Shown: positions 1-9,803 of the stretch, piece by piece
Layout of the letters: the number at the start of each line of letters is the position of its first letter
How positions within the stretch are numbered: the stretch's first letter is position 1
Origin: Candidatus Fimivivens faecavium
GTDB taxonomy: Bacteria; Bacillota; Clostridia; Oscillospirales; Ruminococcaceae
DNA: 64,000 bases
NCBI GenBank assembly: GCA_018716105.1
Contig: DVKH01000042.1
Coordinates: 62,001-126,000 of the forward strand
Reading direction: 5' to 3'
Position numbers and translations under genes: made by a program
The notes under the pieces: generated by a model
The model's input: only the letters and a program-made list of their open reading frames with translations
Database searches by the model: none
Told to the model about the DNA's origin: nothing

Positions 1-607
1 CGAAGTTCTCATATTCCTCACGGTTCATCGGGCAGTTGAGGTAGTCGCCGTCCCCTCTCCCATACCGCGCCGCGGGGAACACCCGGCCCCGGTTGAGGGA
101 GGCCGCCTCGACGATCGGCGCGGCCGCGTCATAGAACGAGAGCGCCCCGCCGCAGAGTTCCCGGATCCTGCCCGCGAGCGCGTCGCTCGTCAGCGGCCCG
201 GTCGCGGCGATCACCCGCCCCTCGGCCGGGAAGTCCGTCGCTTCTGCGCCGGCCTTCACCGCGATCAGCGGATGGGAACAGATCCGCTCCGTGATCCTTT
301 TCGAAAACAGCTCCCGGTCCACCGCGAGCGCGCCCCCCGCCGGCACCGCGCAGTCCCGCGCCGCCGAGACGACAAGGGAGGAAAGCCGCTCCATCTCCGC
401 TTTCAAAAGGCCCGCCGCGGAATTGACCCTCGCGGCTTTGAGCGAATTCGAACAGACCAGCTCGGCGAAATCCGGCGAGCGGTGCGCGGGAGAAAAGCGC
501 TTTGGCTTCATCTCCCAGAGCTCCACCGGGATTCCCCGCCCGGCCAGCGCCCATGCCGCCTCGCACCCCGCGAGGCCCGCGCCGAGCACCGTCACCCGCG
601 CGCTCAT
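1..607 (-). CDS. trmFO: TrmFO, folate/FAD-dependent tRNA (uracil-54-C5)-methyltransferase, 3' end cut by window
   Basis: TrmFO makes 5-methyluridine (T54) in the tRNA T-loop using methylenetetrahydrofolate and FAD. Reading the minus strand from an ATG at 607 gives an N terminus with the dinucleotide-binding motif [14 protein letters not shown], then [13 protein letters not shown] and [18 protein letters not shown], which are the family's typical FAD-proximal blocks. About 202 residues are visible of a usual ~435-450, and the rest lies beyond the left edge. The start overlaps the topA stop by four bases (ATGA), so it is the distal gene of a dprA-topA-trmFO operon, an arrangement common in Firmicutes. 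No frame disruption is visible. Confidence 0.93.
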   Translation of the reverse strand, partial: MSARVTVLGAGLAGCEAAWALAGRGIPVELWEMKPKRFSPAHRSPDFAELVCSNSLKAARVNSAAGLLKAEMERLSSLVVSAARDCAVPAGGALAVDRELFSKRITERICSHPLIAVKAGAEATDFPAEGRVIAATGPLTSDALAGRIRELCGGALSFYDAAAPIVEAASLNRGRVFPAARYGRGDGDYLNCPMNREEYENF

Positions 608-2706
608 TCCTTCTCGCTCTCCGTCACGGAATCTGCCGCGGCCTCATAGTCGCAGCCCTCTTTGAGGCAGTGGATTTTCGCATGGTTTCCGGTCTTTTTA
701 AACAAGGTCGAACCGCATTTGGGGCACTTCTCGGTCAGCGGTTTGTCCCAGGTCATGAAGCTGCACTTCGGGTTGTGTTCGCACCCGTAGTAGCCGCGTC
801 CGTTTTTCGATTTTTTTGCGAGCACCCGCCCGCCGCAGACCGGGCAGAACCCGCCGGTTTCCTGCACGATTTTTTTGGTGTTCTTGCATTCCGGGAAGCC
901 GGGGCAGGCAAGAAATTTCCCAAACCTCCCGGTTTTGATCACCATATTGCGCCCGCAGAGTTCGCAGACGATGTCGGTCGCCTCGTCCGGCACCTTGACG
1001 CGGACGCCGTCCATCTTCTCCTCGGCATGCTTCAGCGTTTTCTCAAAATCCCCGTAGAAGGCGCTGAGGGTTTTCACCCAATCCGCCTTTCCGACTTCCA
1101 CCTTGTCGAGGTCGTTTTCCATCTTGGCGGTGAAGGTCACGTCGACAATCGACGAAAACTGCTCCTCGAGAAGCTTGGTGATCACCTCGCCGAGCGCGGT
1201 CGGGATCAGCAGCTTCTGGTTCCGCTCGACATAGCCGCGCTGGAGAATGGTCGTGATGGTCGGTGCATAGGTGCTCGGCCTTCCGATGCCGTTTTCTTCA
1301 AGGGTTTTGATCAGCGACGCCTCGGAATAGCGCGGCGGCGGCTGTGTAAAGTGCTGATTTCCCTCAATCTTCAGGAGCTTGAGCAGGTCGCCCTTTTCGA
1401 GCGGCGGAAGCGCCTTCGACTTTTCGCCCTCCTCCTCCTTGGTTTCTTCATAAAGGACGGTGAAGCCGTCGAACCGGACGGTATAGCCCGAGGCCTTGAA
1501 AAGATATTCCCCGGCCGTGATATCGACCGACACCGTGTCGAGCAGGCAGTTCGCCATCTGGCTCGCGATAAACCGCTCCCAGATCAGCTTATAGAGCTTA
1601 TATTGGTCGGCGGTCAGCGAAGCCTTCGCCTGATCGGGCGTGATCGTGGGCATGGTCGGACGGATCGCTTCATGCGCGTCCTGCGAGCCGGAACGGGATT
1701 TAAACTCCCGTCTCGAGGGCGGGAGATAGTCCTTCGAATAGTTTGTGCGGATGAAATCCTCCGCCTCGGCGACGGCCTCGGCCGAAATCCGGAGCGAGTC
1801 GGTTCTCATATAGGTGATCAAACCGACCGCGCCCATATTTTCCAGCTCAATGCCTTCATAAAGTTCCTGCGCGACCTTCATGGTGCGCCGCGCCTGAAAG
1901 CCGAGCCGTCTCGAGGCCTCCTGCTGAAGGGTGGAGGTCGTGAAAGGCGGCGAGGGGGAGCGGCGGCGGACGCTCTTTTTGACGTTCGATACCAGATATT
2001 CCGCGCCCCTGAGCTCTTCCAGCGCGGCGTTTGCGGCCGCCTCATCCCCGAACGCGGCTTTCTCCCCGTTTTTCGAGGCGAGCCGGATGTCGAACGCCGC
2101 GGGGGAACGGCTCCCCGAAACCTTTGCGTCGATGGTCCAGTATTCCTCAGGCTTGAACGCCCGGATCTCCTCTTCGCGGTCGACGATCAGCCGGACCGCA
2201 ACCGACTGCACGCGCCCGGCGGAAAGCCCCCTTCTCACCTTTTTCCAGAGGAACGGGCTGAGCTGATAGCCGACGATCCGGTCGAGGATCCGCCTTGCCT
2301 GCTGGGCGTTGACGAGATTCTGGTCGATGGTCCGCGGCGCGGCCATCCCGTTCTGGATGCCGCTCTTGGTGATCTCGTTAAAGGTCACGCGGTTTGACGC
2401 CGCGAGGTCGAGCCCGAGCATCTGCGCAAGATGCCAGCTGATCGCCTCTCCCTCGCGGTCGGGGTCGGTCGCGAGGAAGACGCCGCTCGATTTTTTCGCC
2501 GCGGACTTGAGCGAGGAGATCAGCGTTTCCTTCCCCTTGATTTCCTCGTACTTCGGCGCAAAGCTGTTTTCCAGATCGACGCCGAGCTTCGATTTCGGCA
2601 GGTCGCGGACATGTCCCATCGACGCCACGACCTCGAAGCCGTTTCCGAGATATTTTTTAATCGTCTTCGCCTTTGCAGGCGACTCGACGATAACCAACTT
2701 GGACAT
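604..2706 (-). CDS. topA: DNA topoisomerase I (type IA)
   Basis: TopA relaxes negative supercoils by a transient 5'-phosphotyrosine link. The 700-residue protein opens with the Toprim domain ([20 protein letters not shown]) and has the acidic metal site DPDREGE at residues 81-87. The active-site tyrosine is Y299 in [10 protein letters not shown]. The C terminus carries three Cys4 zinc ribbons (CELCG, CPVCGG and CPKCG blocks). A longer reading frame runs upstream, but the ATG at 2706 is chosen because AGGAGG lies just before it and the family begins with this Toprim strand. It follows dprA after 85 bases and overlaps trmFO by four bases. Confidence 0.97.
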   Translation of the reverse strand: MSKLVIVESPAKAKTIKKYLGNGFEVVASMGHVRDLPKSKLGVDLENSFAPKYEEIKGKETLISSLKSAAKKSSGVFLATDPDREGEAISWHLAQMLGLDLAASNRVTFNEITKSGIQNGMAAPRTIDQNLVNAQQARRILDRIVGYQLSPFLWKKVRRGLSAGRVQSVAVRLIVDREEEIRAFKPEEYWTIDAKVSGSRSPAAFDIRLASKNGEKAAFGDEAAANAALEELRGAEYLVSNVKKSVRRRSPSPPFTTSTLQQEASRRLGFQARRTMKVAQELYEGIELENMGAVGLITYMRTDSLRISAEAVAEAEDFIRTNYSKDYLPPSRREFKSRSGSQDAHEAIRPTMPTITPDQAKASLTADQYKLYKLIWERFIASQMANCLLDTVSVDITAGEYLFKASGYTVRFDGFTVLYEETKEEEGEKSKALPPLEKGDLLKLLKIEGNQHFTQPPPRYSEASLIKTLEENGIGRPSTYAPTITTILQRGYVERNQKLLIPTALGEVITKLLEEQFSSIVDVTFTAKMENDLDKVEVGKADWVKTLSAFYGDFEKTLKHAEEKMDGVRVKVPDEATDIVCELCGRNMVIKTGRFGKFLACPGFPECKNTKKIVQETGGFCPVCGGRVLAKKSKNGRGYYGCEHNPKCSFMTWDKPLTEKCPKCGSTLFKKTGNHAKIHCLKEGCDYEAAADSVTESEKE

Positions 2707-2791
2707 GGGATTCCTCCTGTTTCTGGATTTTACGGGACAACGCCGATCTGCACTGGAAACGCTCTGCGTCCATCGGCGGGATTCTCTATGG

Positions 2792-3922
2792 TTATGGCCG
2801 GTAGGGCACCGCTTCAAACACCCTTCCGGGTTTTGCCCTCACAAAGCCGAAAATTTCCATTTCAGTGAGCGCCGGCAGAAGTTCGCTCGCCGGCAGCTTC
2901 GTCTTTTCCGATAGCTCATCGGCCGTCATGCTCCGATTATAAAGCTCCAGATAAATTTTGCCCTGCCCCTCGGTCAGGATGCCCGGGACCGTGGGAGCCG
3001 TCTCCCCGTCCTGCTCCGTCCCGGAAGCAGGCCCAATCGGATATCCGTAGACCGCCGCGAAATCCGCGATGATATCGCCGCCCGATACGGCCGGTTTGGC
3101 CGTCTCGGACAAAAGCGCGTGGCAGCCCTCCATCATTGGGTCGAAGATGCTGCCCGGGACCGCATAGAGGTCGCGGTTCTGTTCCTCCGCGTGCTTTGCC
3201 GTGAGAAGGGTTCCGCTGTGCCGCTTCGCCTGCACGACGACAGTCGCAAGCGAAATTCCGGAGATCAGGCGGTTCCTCACGTTAAAATGCGTTTTGTGCG
3301 GCTCCATCCCAAGCGGATATTCCGAGACGACCGCGCCGTTTTTCTCCAGCATCCTGCGAAGTTCATGGTTTCTCGCCGGATAGTCGATGTCGAGGCCGCC
3401 CGCGACAAACGCGACGCTTTGGGAACCCGCCTTCAGACAGGCCGAATGGCAGACCGCGTCGATTCCCATCGCAAGCCCGCTCACCACAACGCCGCCCGAC
3501 CGGCCGATTTCCCCGGCAATCTTTTTCGCGGCCGCAATGCCGTACTCATTTGGATTCCTTGTCCCAACCATCGCGATCACATATCGGTTTTTGACGACGC
3601 CAATGTCCCCCTGCACAAAGAGTATCATGGGCGGAGCCGGGATATGACTCAAAAGTCTCGGATAATCCGCGCTTTCCGGCGTAATCACCCGGCAGCCGTA
3701 TTCTTCCGCGAGCCGGACCGCCTCCTCGGCCTTTGAAAAATCGGGCGAGAGCACCGCTCTTTTTTCGGCCGGGGTCAGCGCAGCGTCCGATTCAATCTCC
3801 CCGCGGCTCCGCTCGAGAAGTCCTTTGGGCGTTCCATACGCCTGTAAAAGCTGATGGCCCCTCGCCGTGCCGGGGCCGCCGGCGAGTTCCCGCATCCAGT
3901 ACCAGAGGACTTCCTCTTTCAT
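2792..3922 (-). CDS. dprA: DNA-processing protein DprA/Smf
   Basis: DprA binds incoming single-stranded DNA during transformation and loads RecA; many non-competent Clostridia keep it. The 376-residue protein has an N-terminal helical region, a Rossmann-like core with VGTRNPNEYG, VVSGLAMGIDAVCH and FNVRNRLISGIS (the family's usual blocks), and a C-terminal winged helix (ILTEGQGKIYLELYNRSMTADELSEK is its start, given here as the region near residues 315-340). The usual SGLARGID motif has Met in place of Arg. A strong AAGGAGG precedes the ATG at 3922, which overlaps the upstream methyltransferase stop by four bases. Its neighbours topA and trmFO are the usual Firmicute companions. Confidence 0.95.
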   Translation of the reverse strand: MKEEVLWYWMRELAGGPGTARGHQLLQAYGTPKGLLERSRGEIESDAALTPAEKRAVLSPDFSKAEEAVRLAEEYGCRVITPESADYPRLLSHIPAPPMILFVQGDIGVVKNRYVIAMVGTRNPNEYGIAAAKKIAGEIGRSGGVVVSGLAMGIDAVCHSACLKAGSQSVAFVAGGLDIDYPARNHELRRMLEKNGAVVSEYPLGMEPHKTHFNVRNRLISGISLATVVVQAKRHSGTLLTAKHAEEQNRDLYAVPGSIFDPMMEGCHALLSETAKPAVSGGDIIADFAAVYGYPIGPASGTEQDGETAPTVPGILTEGQGKIYLELYNRSMTADELSEKTKLPASELLPALTEMEIFGFVRAKPGRVFEAVPYRP

Positions 3923-4749
3923 ACCGTTCCTCCTTGATTATTTGATGCATGCGAAACGCTTCTGCTGCTTCGCCCGATTTCCCAAGCGAAAACCGCAGCC
4001 GCGACCGCCGCATTGAGCGATTCACACCGCTCGGAAATCGGGATGATCACCCGCTTTTCACAGGCGGCGAGCACCTCGGGCGAAAGCCCGTTCCCCTCGT
4101 TTCCGATGACGATGGCCGCCCCCTTCATCGGGACGTCTAGGACCGGGACGCTCTGGTCCGAGAGCGCCGCCGCATAGACCGGGGTCCCCGCCCCGCGAAG
4201 TTCCAGGAGAAACCGCGGAAGGTCGTCCACCACCTGGATCGGCACCCGGAACACGCTTCCCATCGCAGAACGAAGGACTTTCGGCGAAAACGGGTCCGGG
4301 CAATCGGCTGAAAGCGCCACCCCGCCGAGGCCGAACGCATCGGCTGACCGGAGGATGGTCCCGACGTTTCCGGGATCCTGCAGCGAGGAGAGCGCCAAAA
4401 GCCCCTTCGTTGTACACAGTGGCCCCGACAGGACGTTTTCATCCATCTCGCAGAGAAGAAAAACGCCCTGAGGGTGTTTGGTGTCCGAAAGCTTCGCCGC
4501 CGCGTTTCCCTCCAGCAGGAACAATGCGCCGCACCTGCTTTCCAGCAGGGCGGTGCGTTCTCCAAGCCGTTTGATTCCCTCCCGCGTGAGGTAGGCTTCT
4601 TTCGCTCTCACGCCGTTTTCCAGCGCGTCAAGACAAAGCCTTGCCCCTTCCAGCACAAACAGGCCTTTCTCGCGCCTTTCCTGCCGGGAAGAACAAAGCT
4701 TTGCCAGCCGTTTGATCTTTTCGTTGTCCTTTGAGCTGATTACCTGCAT
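3919..4749 (-). CDS. TrmH/SpoU-family RNA 2'-O-ribose methyltransferase
   Basis: This 276-residue protein belongs to the SPOUT class of SAM-dependent 2'-O-methyltransferases acting on rRNA or tRNA. The N-terminal ~95 residues form the small substrate-binding domain of the SpoU_sub type (VISSKDNEKIKRLAKL, then GLFVLEGARL). The C-terminal knotted domain shows the three SpoU motifs: LQDPGNVGTILRSADAFG, IVIGNEGNGLSPEV and IPISERCESLNAAVAAAVFA. Length and architecture match the RlmB/YsgA-like 23S rRNA methyltransferases, but the exact target nucleotide cannot be read from sequence. It is the first gene of the operon running into dprA (four-base overlap), and lies downstream of the rplT terminator. 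Confidence 0.9.
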   Translation of the reverse strand: MQVISSKDNEKIKRLAKLCSSRQERREKGLFVLEGARLCLDALENGVRAKEAYLTREGIKRLGERTALLESRCGALFLLEGNAAAKLSDTKHPQGVFLLCEMDENVLSGPLCTTKGLLALSSLQDPGNVGTILRSADAFGLGGVALSADCPDPFSPKVLRSAMGSVFRVPIQVVDDLPRFLLELRGAGTPVYAAALSDQSVPVLDVPMKGAAIVIGNEGNGLSPEVLAACEKRVIIPISERCESLNAAVAAAVFAWEIGRSSRSVSHASNNQGGTV

Positions 4750-4807
4750 GTCCGTTTTACGAAATCACCCGTTCCATGCCATTCCGGCGCCATGCCCCTG
4801 GGAAAGA

Positions 4808-4842
4808 CAAAAACGTCCGGTCTTTTTGCCAGCCGGACGTTT
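4808..4842 (-). terminator. Intrinsic terminator after rplT
   Basis: A perfect 10-bp stem (AAACGTCCGG paired with CCGGACGTTT, loop of 12) is followed on the minus strand by a run of five T. It sits 10 bases beyond the rplT stop codon and closes the infC-rpmI-rplT operon. Confidence 0.88.
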
Positions 4843-4852
4843 ATCACCTGCA

Positions 4853-5206
4853 TTAGAGCGCAGCTTTTGCCTTTTCGACAATTGCGGAGAACGCGGCGGG
4901 ATCGTTGATCGCAATCTCTGAAAGCATCTTCCGGTTCAGGTCGATGCCCGCCTTTTTCAGACCGTTCATAAAGGTCGAATAATTCATGCCGTTCATTTTG
5001 CATGCGGCGTTGATTCTTCCGATCCACATGCTTCTGAAATTTCTCTTCTTCTGTTTTCTGCCAATATATGCATACTGACCGGACTTCATCACGGCTTCTT
5101 TCGCGGTTCTAAAGAGCCTGCTCTTTCCGCCGAAATAGCCCTTCGCCAGTTTTAAAACCTTTTTTCTGCGCTTTCTGGTCGCCATCGCGCCCTTCACTCG
5201 AGCCAT
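4853..5206 (-). CDS. rplT: Large-subunit ribosomal protein L20
   Basis: L20 is an early 23S rRNA-binding assembly protein. In Firmicutes it also represses its own operon by binding the infC leader. The 117-residue sequence is full-length and highly typical: [20 protein letters not shown] at the basic N-terminal tail, then [20 protein letters not shown] and [20 protein letters not shown]. It is the last gene of infC-rpmI-rplT, 32 bases after rpmI, and is followed directly by an intrinsic terminator. Confidence 0.99.
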   Translation of the reverse strand: MARVKGAMATRKRRKKVLKLAKGYFGGKSRLFRTAKEAVMKSGQYAYIGRKQKKRNFRSMWIGRINAACKMNGMNYSTFMNGLKKAGIDLNRKMLSEIAINDPAAFSAIVEKAKAAL

Positions 5207-5238
5207 ATTTTACTCTCCTTCGCTTCGCGTAAAGTAGT

Positions 5239-5436
5239 TTATTTGTAAGGGATTAAAAGCTTGAGCGCCTTTGCGTTCGTCACGTCGGCAAAGGCCGCTT
5301 TTCTCAGCTTTCTGGTGCGCTTGGTCGTCTTTTTGGTCAGGATATGCCTTTTATAAGCGTGCGCGCGCTTGATTTTCCCGTTCTTTGTGACCTTGAAACG
5401 CTTCTTCGCCCCGCTGTGGGTTTTGAGCTTTGGCAT
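5239..5436 (-). CDS. rpmI: Large-subunit ribosomal protein L35
   Basis: L35 is a small basic protein of the 50S subunit. The 65 residues begin [20 protein letters not shown] and continue with [20 protein letters not shown], which is the standard L35 signature at the standard length. A GGGAGG-type ribosome binding site lies upstream of the ATG. It sits between infC (60 bases upstream) and rplT and is expected to be co-regulated with both by L20. Confidence 0.99.
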   Translation of the reverse strand: MPKLKTHSGAKKRFKVTKNGKIKRAHAYKRHILTKKTTKRTRKLRKAAFADVTNAKALKLLIPYK

Positions 5437-5496
5437 GTTTTTTTCCTCCCTAAATGTTCCGCCGCCGGGTAAGGATTCCCGGCGCCGAAATACAGT

Positions 5497-6015
5497 TTAC
5501 TTCGCAGGCTTTGCCGCGATAAACATCAGCATGTTCCTGCCTTCCAGCTTCGGCGGCTTTTCGACGACGCCGTATTCGGCGATTGCCTGGGCAAAACGCT
5601 CCATCACGCCGATGCCAAGCTGACTGTGCGCCATTTCCCTTCCGCGGAACCGGATGGAAACCTTCACCTTGTCCCCATCCTTCAGAAAGCGGATGGCATG
5701 GCCGATCTTGGTGTTGAGGTCATTGGTATCGATGTTGAGCGAGAGACGGACTTCCTTGATCTCAATAACCTTCTGGTTTTTCTTGGCTTCCTTCTCGCGC
5801 TTTGCCTGTTCAAACCGATACTTTCCATAGTCCATGATGCGGCAGACGGGCGGCGTAGCCTGAGGGGCAATCTTGACAAGGTCAAGGTTTTTTTCCTGAG
5901 AGATGCGCTGGGCCTCGCTGGTCGGCAGAATGCCGAGCTGTGTCCCGTCGGAATCGATGACGCGCACTTCCTTGTCTCTGATTTCCTCGTTGATCGACAG
6001 ATCCTTACTGCTAAT
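5497..6015 (-). CDS. infC: Translation initiation factor IF-3, AUU start
   Basis: IF-3 prevents premature subunit joining and proofreads start codons. The first ATG in frame (5967) would remove conserved N-terminal residues. Extending upstream gives SSKDLSINEEIRDKEVRVID, the conserved IF-3 opening, and this begins at an ATT at 6015-6013 with GGAGG nine bases before it. I therefore place the start at this AUU codon, giving 172 residues. The N-domain ends near KYRFEQAKREKEAKKNQK (linker), and the C-domain contains LNTKIGHAIRFLKDGDKVKV and RFRGREMAH. AUU-started infC is a known autoregulatory device, because IF-3 discriminates against its own start codon. Confidence 0.95.
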   Translation of the reverse strand: MSSKDLSINEEIRDKEVRVIDSDGTQLGILPTSEAQRISQEKNLDLVKIAPQATPPVCRIMDYGKYRFEQAKREKEAKKNQKVIEIKEVRLSLNIDTNDLNTKIGHAIRFLKDGDKVKVSIRFRGREMAHSQLGIGVMERFAQAIAEYGVVEKPPKLEGRNMLMFIAAKPAK

Positions 6016-6170
6016 GTTAAAGCACCTCCAAAGCCATTAAAATGGGCGCAGACAAATCGTCCGCGCCCGTCAATTACAGAAAATCCCCGGCAACACGCCG
6101 GAAGCTTTTGCGTATTGACCATGTGTCACCGCTGTGCACAGGTGAGAACGAATTGTTCTGCTTTGTTTTC
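6016..6170 (-). promoter_or_regulatory. infC operon leader with attenuator hairpin (candidate L20 leader)
   Basis: The transcript from the promoter at 6177-6205 has a leader of about 150 nt. It holds a hairpin near CCGGCGTGTTGCCGG and then, close to the gene, a 10-bp stem (positions 6044-6053 with 6059-6068, one G-U pair, 5-nt loop) followed by ATTTTAAT. The last hairpin looks like a weak intrinsic terminator and ends about 15 bases before the ribosome binding site. In Bacillus this operon is controlled by L20 binding to an attenuator leader, so the layout here fits, although I have not matched the L20-leader consensus base by base. Confidence 0.65.
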
Positions 6171-6176
6171 GTTAGT

Positions 6177-6205
6177 ATCTTATCAGATCGCACGAAATAT
6201 GTCAA
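6177..6205 (-). promoter_or_regulatory. Sigma-A promoter of infC-rpmI-rplT
   Basis: On the minus strand TTGACA (6205-6200) and TAAGAT (6182-6177) are separated by exactly 17 bases. The -35 is perfect and the -10 matches five of six. It lies between the addA terminator and the infC leader. Confidence 0.88.
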
Positions 6206-6243
6206 CCACTTTTTGTCAGCCTGTCAAAAAACCGCATCTTCCT

Positions 6244-6287
6244 GAAAAAGAGCGGCCGTTTATCCATTTCCGGCTCAAAAAACGGCC
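6244..6287 (-). terminator. Intrinsic terminator after addA
   Basis: GGCCGTTT pairs with AAACGGCC across an 18-base loop, followed on the minus strand by GCTCTTTTTC. It begins directly after the addA stop codon and insulates addBA from the infC promoter. Confidence 0.82.
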
Positions 6288-9200
6288 TTAAAACACCTGG
6301 ATTTCGCTCCCCAAATGGAACGAATACAGAATCCCCTCGGCCACCGGGACGCCCAGCACGCCGGAGAGCATATCCCGGTAGAGGAAAAGCTGCGCCGCAT
6401 ACCGCTCCCGCAGCGCCTGTGGCGAGGATATATGGTCGGTTTTAAAGTCGACGACCGCCGCCCGGTCCCCTTCGATCAGGATGCAGTCCGCGATTCCCTG
6501 AAGCATCGCGCCCTCTCCCCCTTCGGCGAGATAGCCTGAGGCGAGCGCGCTCGCCGAAGCCGGCGCCATGAAGCGGAACTCCCGCAGGACACGGCACGCC
6601 CGTCCAATCCTTTTCGCAAGCGCGCCGGAGAAAAACGCCCGGATCTTTTCCGCATCCACCGCGTCAGCCTGCCGCCCGGTGAGAAAGCCCCCGTCCCGGA
6701 GCCGTTCGATCTCCCGCTCCGGGTCCCTTGCCGCGAGCGAAAAGTCGCAGAGCTGCATAAAAAGATGCACCGCGCTCCCGCGTTCCGCCGGGGAAAGGGC
6801 CTGCCGTTCGAGAAACGCGGGGCGCGCAGAAAACCATCGCTCCGCCTGCGCCTTTCGCACCACCTCGGAAACGGAGAGCTTCGCGGGCGCCGCCATCGCC
6901 GCGGGGAACGGATACTCCCAGGAAAACGAGCGGACCAAAAGCTCGACGTCCTCCCGCCGCGCCGGCGTCTTCGGGGCGATCGCCTCCGCTTCCCCGCCCC
7001 CGGCCTGTTCCCTTGCGAGGGCGCAGAACCGGACTGAGAACCCCTCCGCGACGAAATCCTCCCCTGCGAGAAGGCGCCCGGCCGCCCCGTCGCGGAGAAG
7101 CGCAGCCGACAATATCCAGTCGGCATAGCTTTTTCCATTTTGCACCGCCTGGGACGGAAGCCTTCCGCTTTCGTCCGGCTCCGCCAAAAGCGAACGGAGC
7201 TTTTCGGCCGGCTTTCTCTGGCTTGACACCAGGATCAAACGCTCCTTCGCCCGCGTCATCGCGACATAGAGCACCCGGAGCTCCTCTGAAACGGCCGCGC
7301 GCTGGGTTTCCAGGCGCATCGCCGTCAGCGGGACCGTCGCAAACTGCTTTCGAAGCGCCCGGTCCCTTCGGACCGACGCAAACCCGAGCTCAGAGTGCAG
7401 AAGGGTCGGCGCCCGAAGGTCGTTCGCCGCAAAGGTGTGGGTGTGCGAGGTGTCCGCGACGATCACAATCGGATACTCCAGCCCCTTTGAACGGTGGATG
7501 CTGGTGATCACGACGCTGTCCGCCGTTTCCCCCGCCGCCGCGGGCGCAAGGTCCTCGCCGCGTTCGAGCGTCCGATCGATCACCCCGAGGAACGCGGACA
7601 GGCTTTCAAAGCCGAGTTCCCTGTAATGCTCGGCGTAGTCGGGGAGAAGGATGAGATTCCGGTACCTCTGTTCGCCGTTCTCCATCGCCCGCACGAGCAG
7701 CGGAAACCCGGTCTTCTCATAGAGCAGCAGAATCACCTGGGCCGCCCCGCCCGTCGCCGCGGCCGCGCGGAGCGCCGCGAGAAGCGAGAGGAACGCCCCG
7801 CATTTTCCGTCCCCCGCCTGAGCCGCCGCGCAGAGCGCAGCGTAAAGCCCGCCGCTCCGGAACCGGACGCGGATTTTGGCGAGCTCGTCGTCGGTAAACC
7901 CGCCCGCCGGCGAGAGCATCGCCCCCGCAAGCGGAAGGTCCAGCACCGGGTTTTCGGCCGCGCGCAGGAAGTTCAGCGCCGCCGTAATCTCGCCCGTCGT
8001 CAGAAAGCCGCCGGTCAGCTCCGCGCGGCAGCCGATCCCGCGCTTTGAAAGCGCCTTTCGGAACGCCGCCGCCCGGCTCCCGGGCGAGCGGAGCAGGATG
8101 CAGACGTCCCGCGGCGCTGCGGGCCGGAGCGCGCCGCCTTCGGAAACCAGAACCCCTCCGCCGGTCAGCTCCGCGACCAGCGACGCGACATAGGCCGCCT
8201 CCTCTTCGAGGTCGCTTTTCTCCTCGGAATCGCCGTCCCGCGTCAGCTCCAGAACCCGCACCTCGCACCCGGCGCCCGCCGCCGGGGGATATTCCGCCGC
8301 GGGATAAAGCGCCTCGTCCGCGCCGTAATCGATCTCCCCTGCCCGTTTCGACATCAGCCGCGAAAAGAAAAAGTTGACCGCGCCGGTCACCTCTTTCCGG
8401 CTGCGGAAGTTGTGCCCGAGGGTGATCAGCGCCGGGAACCGCCCGTCGCCGTACTGGAAAAACCGCTCCTTTTTCTCGAGGAACAGCTCCGGCCGCGCCT
8501 GCCGGAACCGGTAGACGCTCTGTTTGACATCCCCGACCTCGAAGAGGTTCCCGCCGTTGGAGATCGCCTCAAAGATTTTGTCCTGCGCGCCGCTGAGGTC
8601 CTGGCATTCGTCCACCATGATCTCGTCAAACCGCCCCGCGACCTGTGCGGCGAGCGGCGTTTTTCGGATCTCCCCGTCCTCTTTCCGGAGCAGGAGTTCT
8701 AGGGTGAGCTGTTCGAGGTCGGAAAAATCAAGCAGGCCCAGCTCCGCCTTCCGCCCGCCCAGCGCGCCGTCATAGCGCAGCGCCAGCCGGAACAGCTCCT
8801 CGGTTTTCGGCAGAAGGTCTTCGAGATCCTCGGAAAAATCGCGGAGAGAAGCGGAAAACACCGTGTCCCGAAGCTGTTCGATGGCTTCCCGGACCGTCCC
8901 GCGCGCCGCCTTCGCACGCTCCTTTTCCGCGCTTTCGCCGCGCACTGCCCTGAGCCTTTCAGGCACATATTGCGCGAGAAGCCCCGCCGCCCCGTCCCAG
9001 TCGCGTCCCGCCAGCAGCGGACGCAGCGAAAGCAGCAGCGCCCGGTCGGCGAGGAACGCCGGGCCATAGGCGTTCTGCAGCTTTTCATCCGCTGAAAGAA
9101 GGTTCAGGCCCTTTTCGCAGACCGAGAGCGCGTAATCCGCCGACTCTTTTGCAAAGCCGAACAGAATCCCCGCCCAGACGCTGTTGGCCGGGTCGTCCGC

Positions 9201-9803
9201 CGCCCTGTAATATTCCAGCTTTTCCAAAAGCCAGTCCCGGTAGAACGGATGCGACCGCGCAAAGGCCAAAACCCGTTTGACCGTCTCGGCGAGCTTCTGG
9301 TCCCCGCTTCCGGACGAGAGCAGCTCGGCCAATTCGAGGAACGCCGCTTCCCCCGACGCATAGCCCGCTTCAAGGACCTCGCCGAGCACCTCGTCGGAAA
9401 GCGCGCGGATTTCCTCTTCGTCCCCAATCCGGAACACCGGCGGAAGATCCAGAAGCTGGAAATTCTCCCGGATGAGGTCGAAGCAGAACGCATGGATGGT
9501 CGAGATCTGCGCCCGGTCGCAGAGGGTTCTCTGCCTGCGCGCCAGCTCGTTGCCCGGCTCCGCCGCAATCCGCTCGCCAAGTTTTAAAAGGATCCGCTCC
9601 TTCATCTCCCGCGCCGCCGCCCGGGTAAAGGTCACAATCAGAAGGCGGTCGGCCGGAACCGGGTTTTCCGGGTCGAGCATCCGCGAAACCGCCCGCTCCG
9701 ACAAAACGGCGGTCTTTCCGCTTCCCGCCGCCGCCGACAGGAGAAGGGTCCCTCCCCGCGACTCAATCGCCGCTTTCTGTTCCGCTGTCCACTGCACCGG
9801 CAT
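6288..9803 (-). CDS. addA: ATP-dependent helicase/nuclease subunit A
   Basis: AddA is the 3'-5' UvrD-type helicase and nuclease of the AddAB recombinational repair complex. The 1171-residue protein has Walker A SAAAGSGKTAVL near residue 25, helicase motifs such as IMVDECQDLSGAQ and ITSIHRSKGLEYPIVIVADT, and a C-terminal RecB-type nuclease site AAVVDFKTDHI. Length is close to the family's ~1200. The ATG at 9803 is preceded by GGAGGAGG and lies inside the end of addB (41-base overlap), so translation is probably coupled. The gene is strongly GC-rich, which creates several long antisense frames that are not genes. Confidence 0.97.
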   Translation of the reverse strand: MPVQWTAEQKAAIESRGGTLLLSAAAGSGKTAVLSERAVSRMLDPENPVPADRLLIVTFTRAAAREMKERILLKLGERIAAEPGNELARRQRTLCDRAQISTIHAFCFDLIRENFQLLDLPPVFRIGDEEEIRALSDEVLGEVLEAGYASGEAAFLELAELLSSGSGDQKLAETVKRVLAFARSHPFYRDWLLEKLEYYRAADDPANSVWAGILFGFAKESADYALSVCEKGLNLLSADEKLQNAYGPAFLADRALLLSLRPLLAGRDWDGAAGLLAQYVPERLRAVRGESAEKERAKAARGTVREAIEQLRDTVFSASLRDFSEDLEDLLPKTEELFRLALRYDGALGGRKAELGLLDFSDLEQLTLELLLRKEDGEIRKTPLAAQVAGRFDEIMVDECQDLSGAQDKIFEAISNGGNLFEVGDVKQSVYRFRQARPELFLEKKERFFQYGDGRFPALITLGHNFRSRKEVTGAVNFFFSRLMSKRAGEIDYGADEALYPAAEYPPAAGAGCEVRVLELTRDGDSEEKSDLEEEAAYVASLVAELTGGGVLVSEGGALRPAAPRDVCILLRSPGSRAAAFRKALSKRGIGCRAELTGGFLTTGEITAALNFLRAAENPVLDLPLAGAMLSPAGGFTDDELAKIRVRFRSGGLYAALCAAAQAGDGKCGAFLSLLAALRAAAATGGAAQVILLLYEKTGFPLLVRAMENGEQRYRNLILLPDYAEHYRELGFESLSAFLGVIDRTLERGEDLAPAAAGETADSVVITSIHRSKGLEYPIVIVADTSHTHTFAANDLRAPTLLHSELGFASVRRDRALRKQFATVPLTAMRLETQRAAVSEELRVLYVAMTRAKERLILVSSQRKPAEKLRSLLAEPDESGRLPSQAVQNGKSYADWILSAALLRDGAAGRLLAGEDFVAEGFSVRFCALAREQAGGGEAEAIAPKTPARREDVELLVRSFSWEYPFPAAMAAPAKLSVSEVVRKAQAERWFSARPAFLERQALSPAERGSAVHLFMQLCDFSLAARDPEREIERLRDGGFLTGRQADAVDAEKIRAFFSGALAKRIGRACRVLREFRFMAPASASALASGYLAEGGEGAMLQGIADCILIEGDRAAVVDFKTDHISSPQALRERYAAQLFLYRDMLSGVLGVPVAEGILYSFHLGSEIQVF

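Noticed and set aside
502..2397. 631-codon plus-strand frame opposite topA
   Set aside because: It is antisense to a clearly conserved topA and has no recognisable domain; GC-rich genes commonly leave such stop-free shadows.
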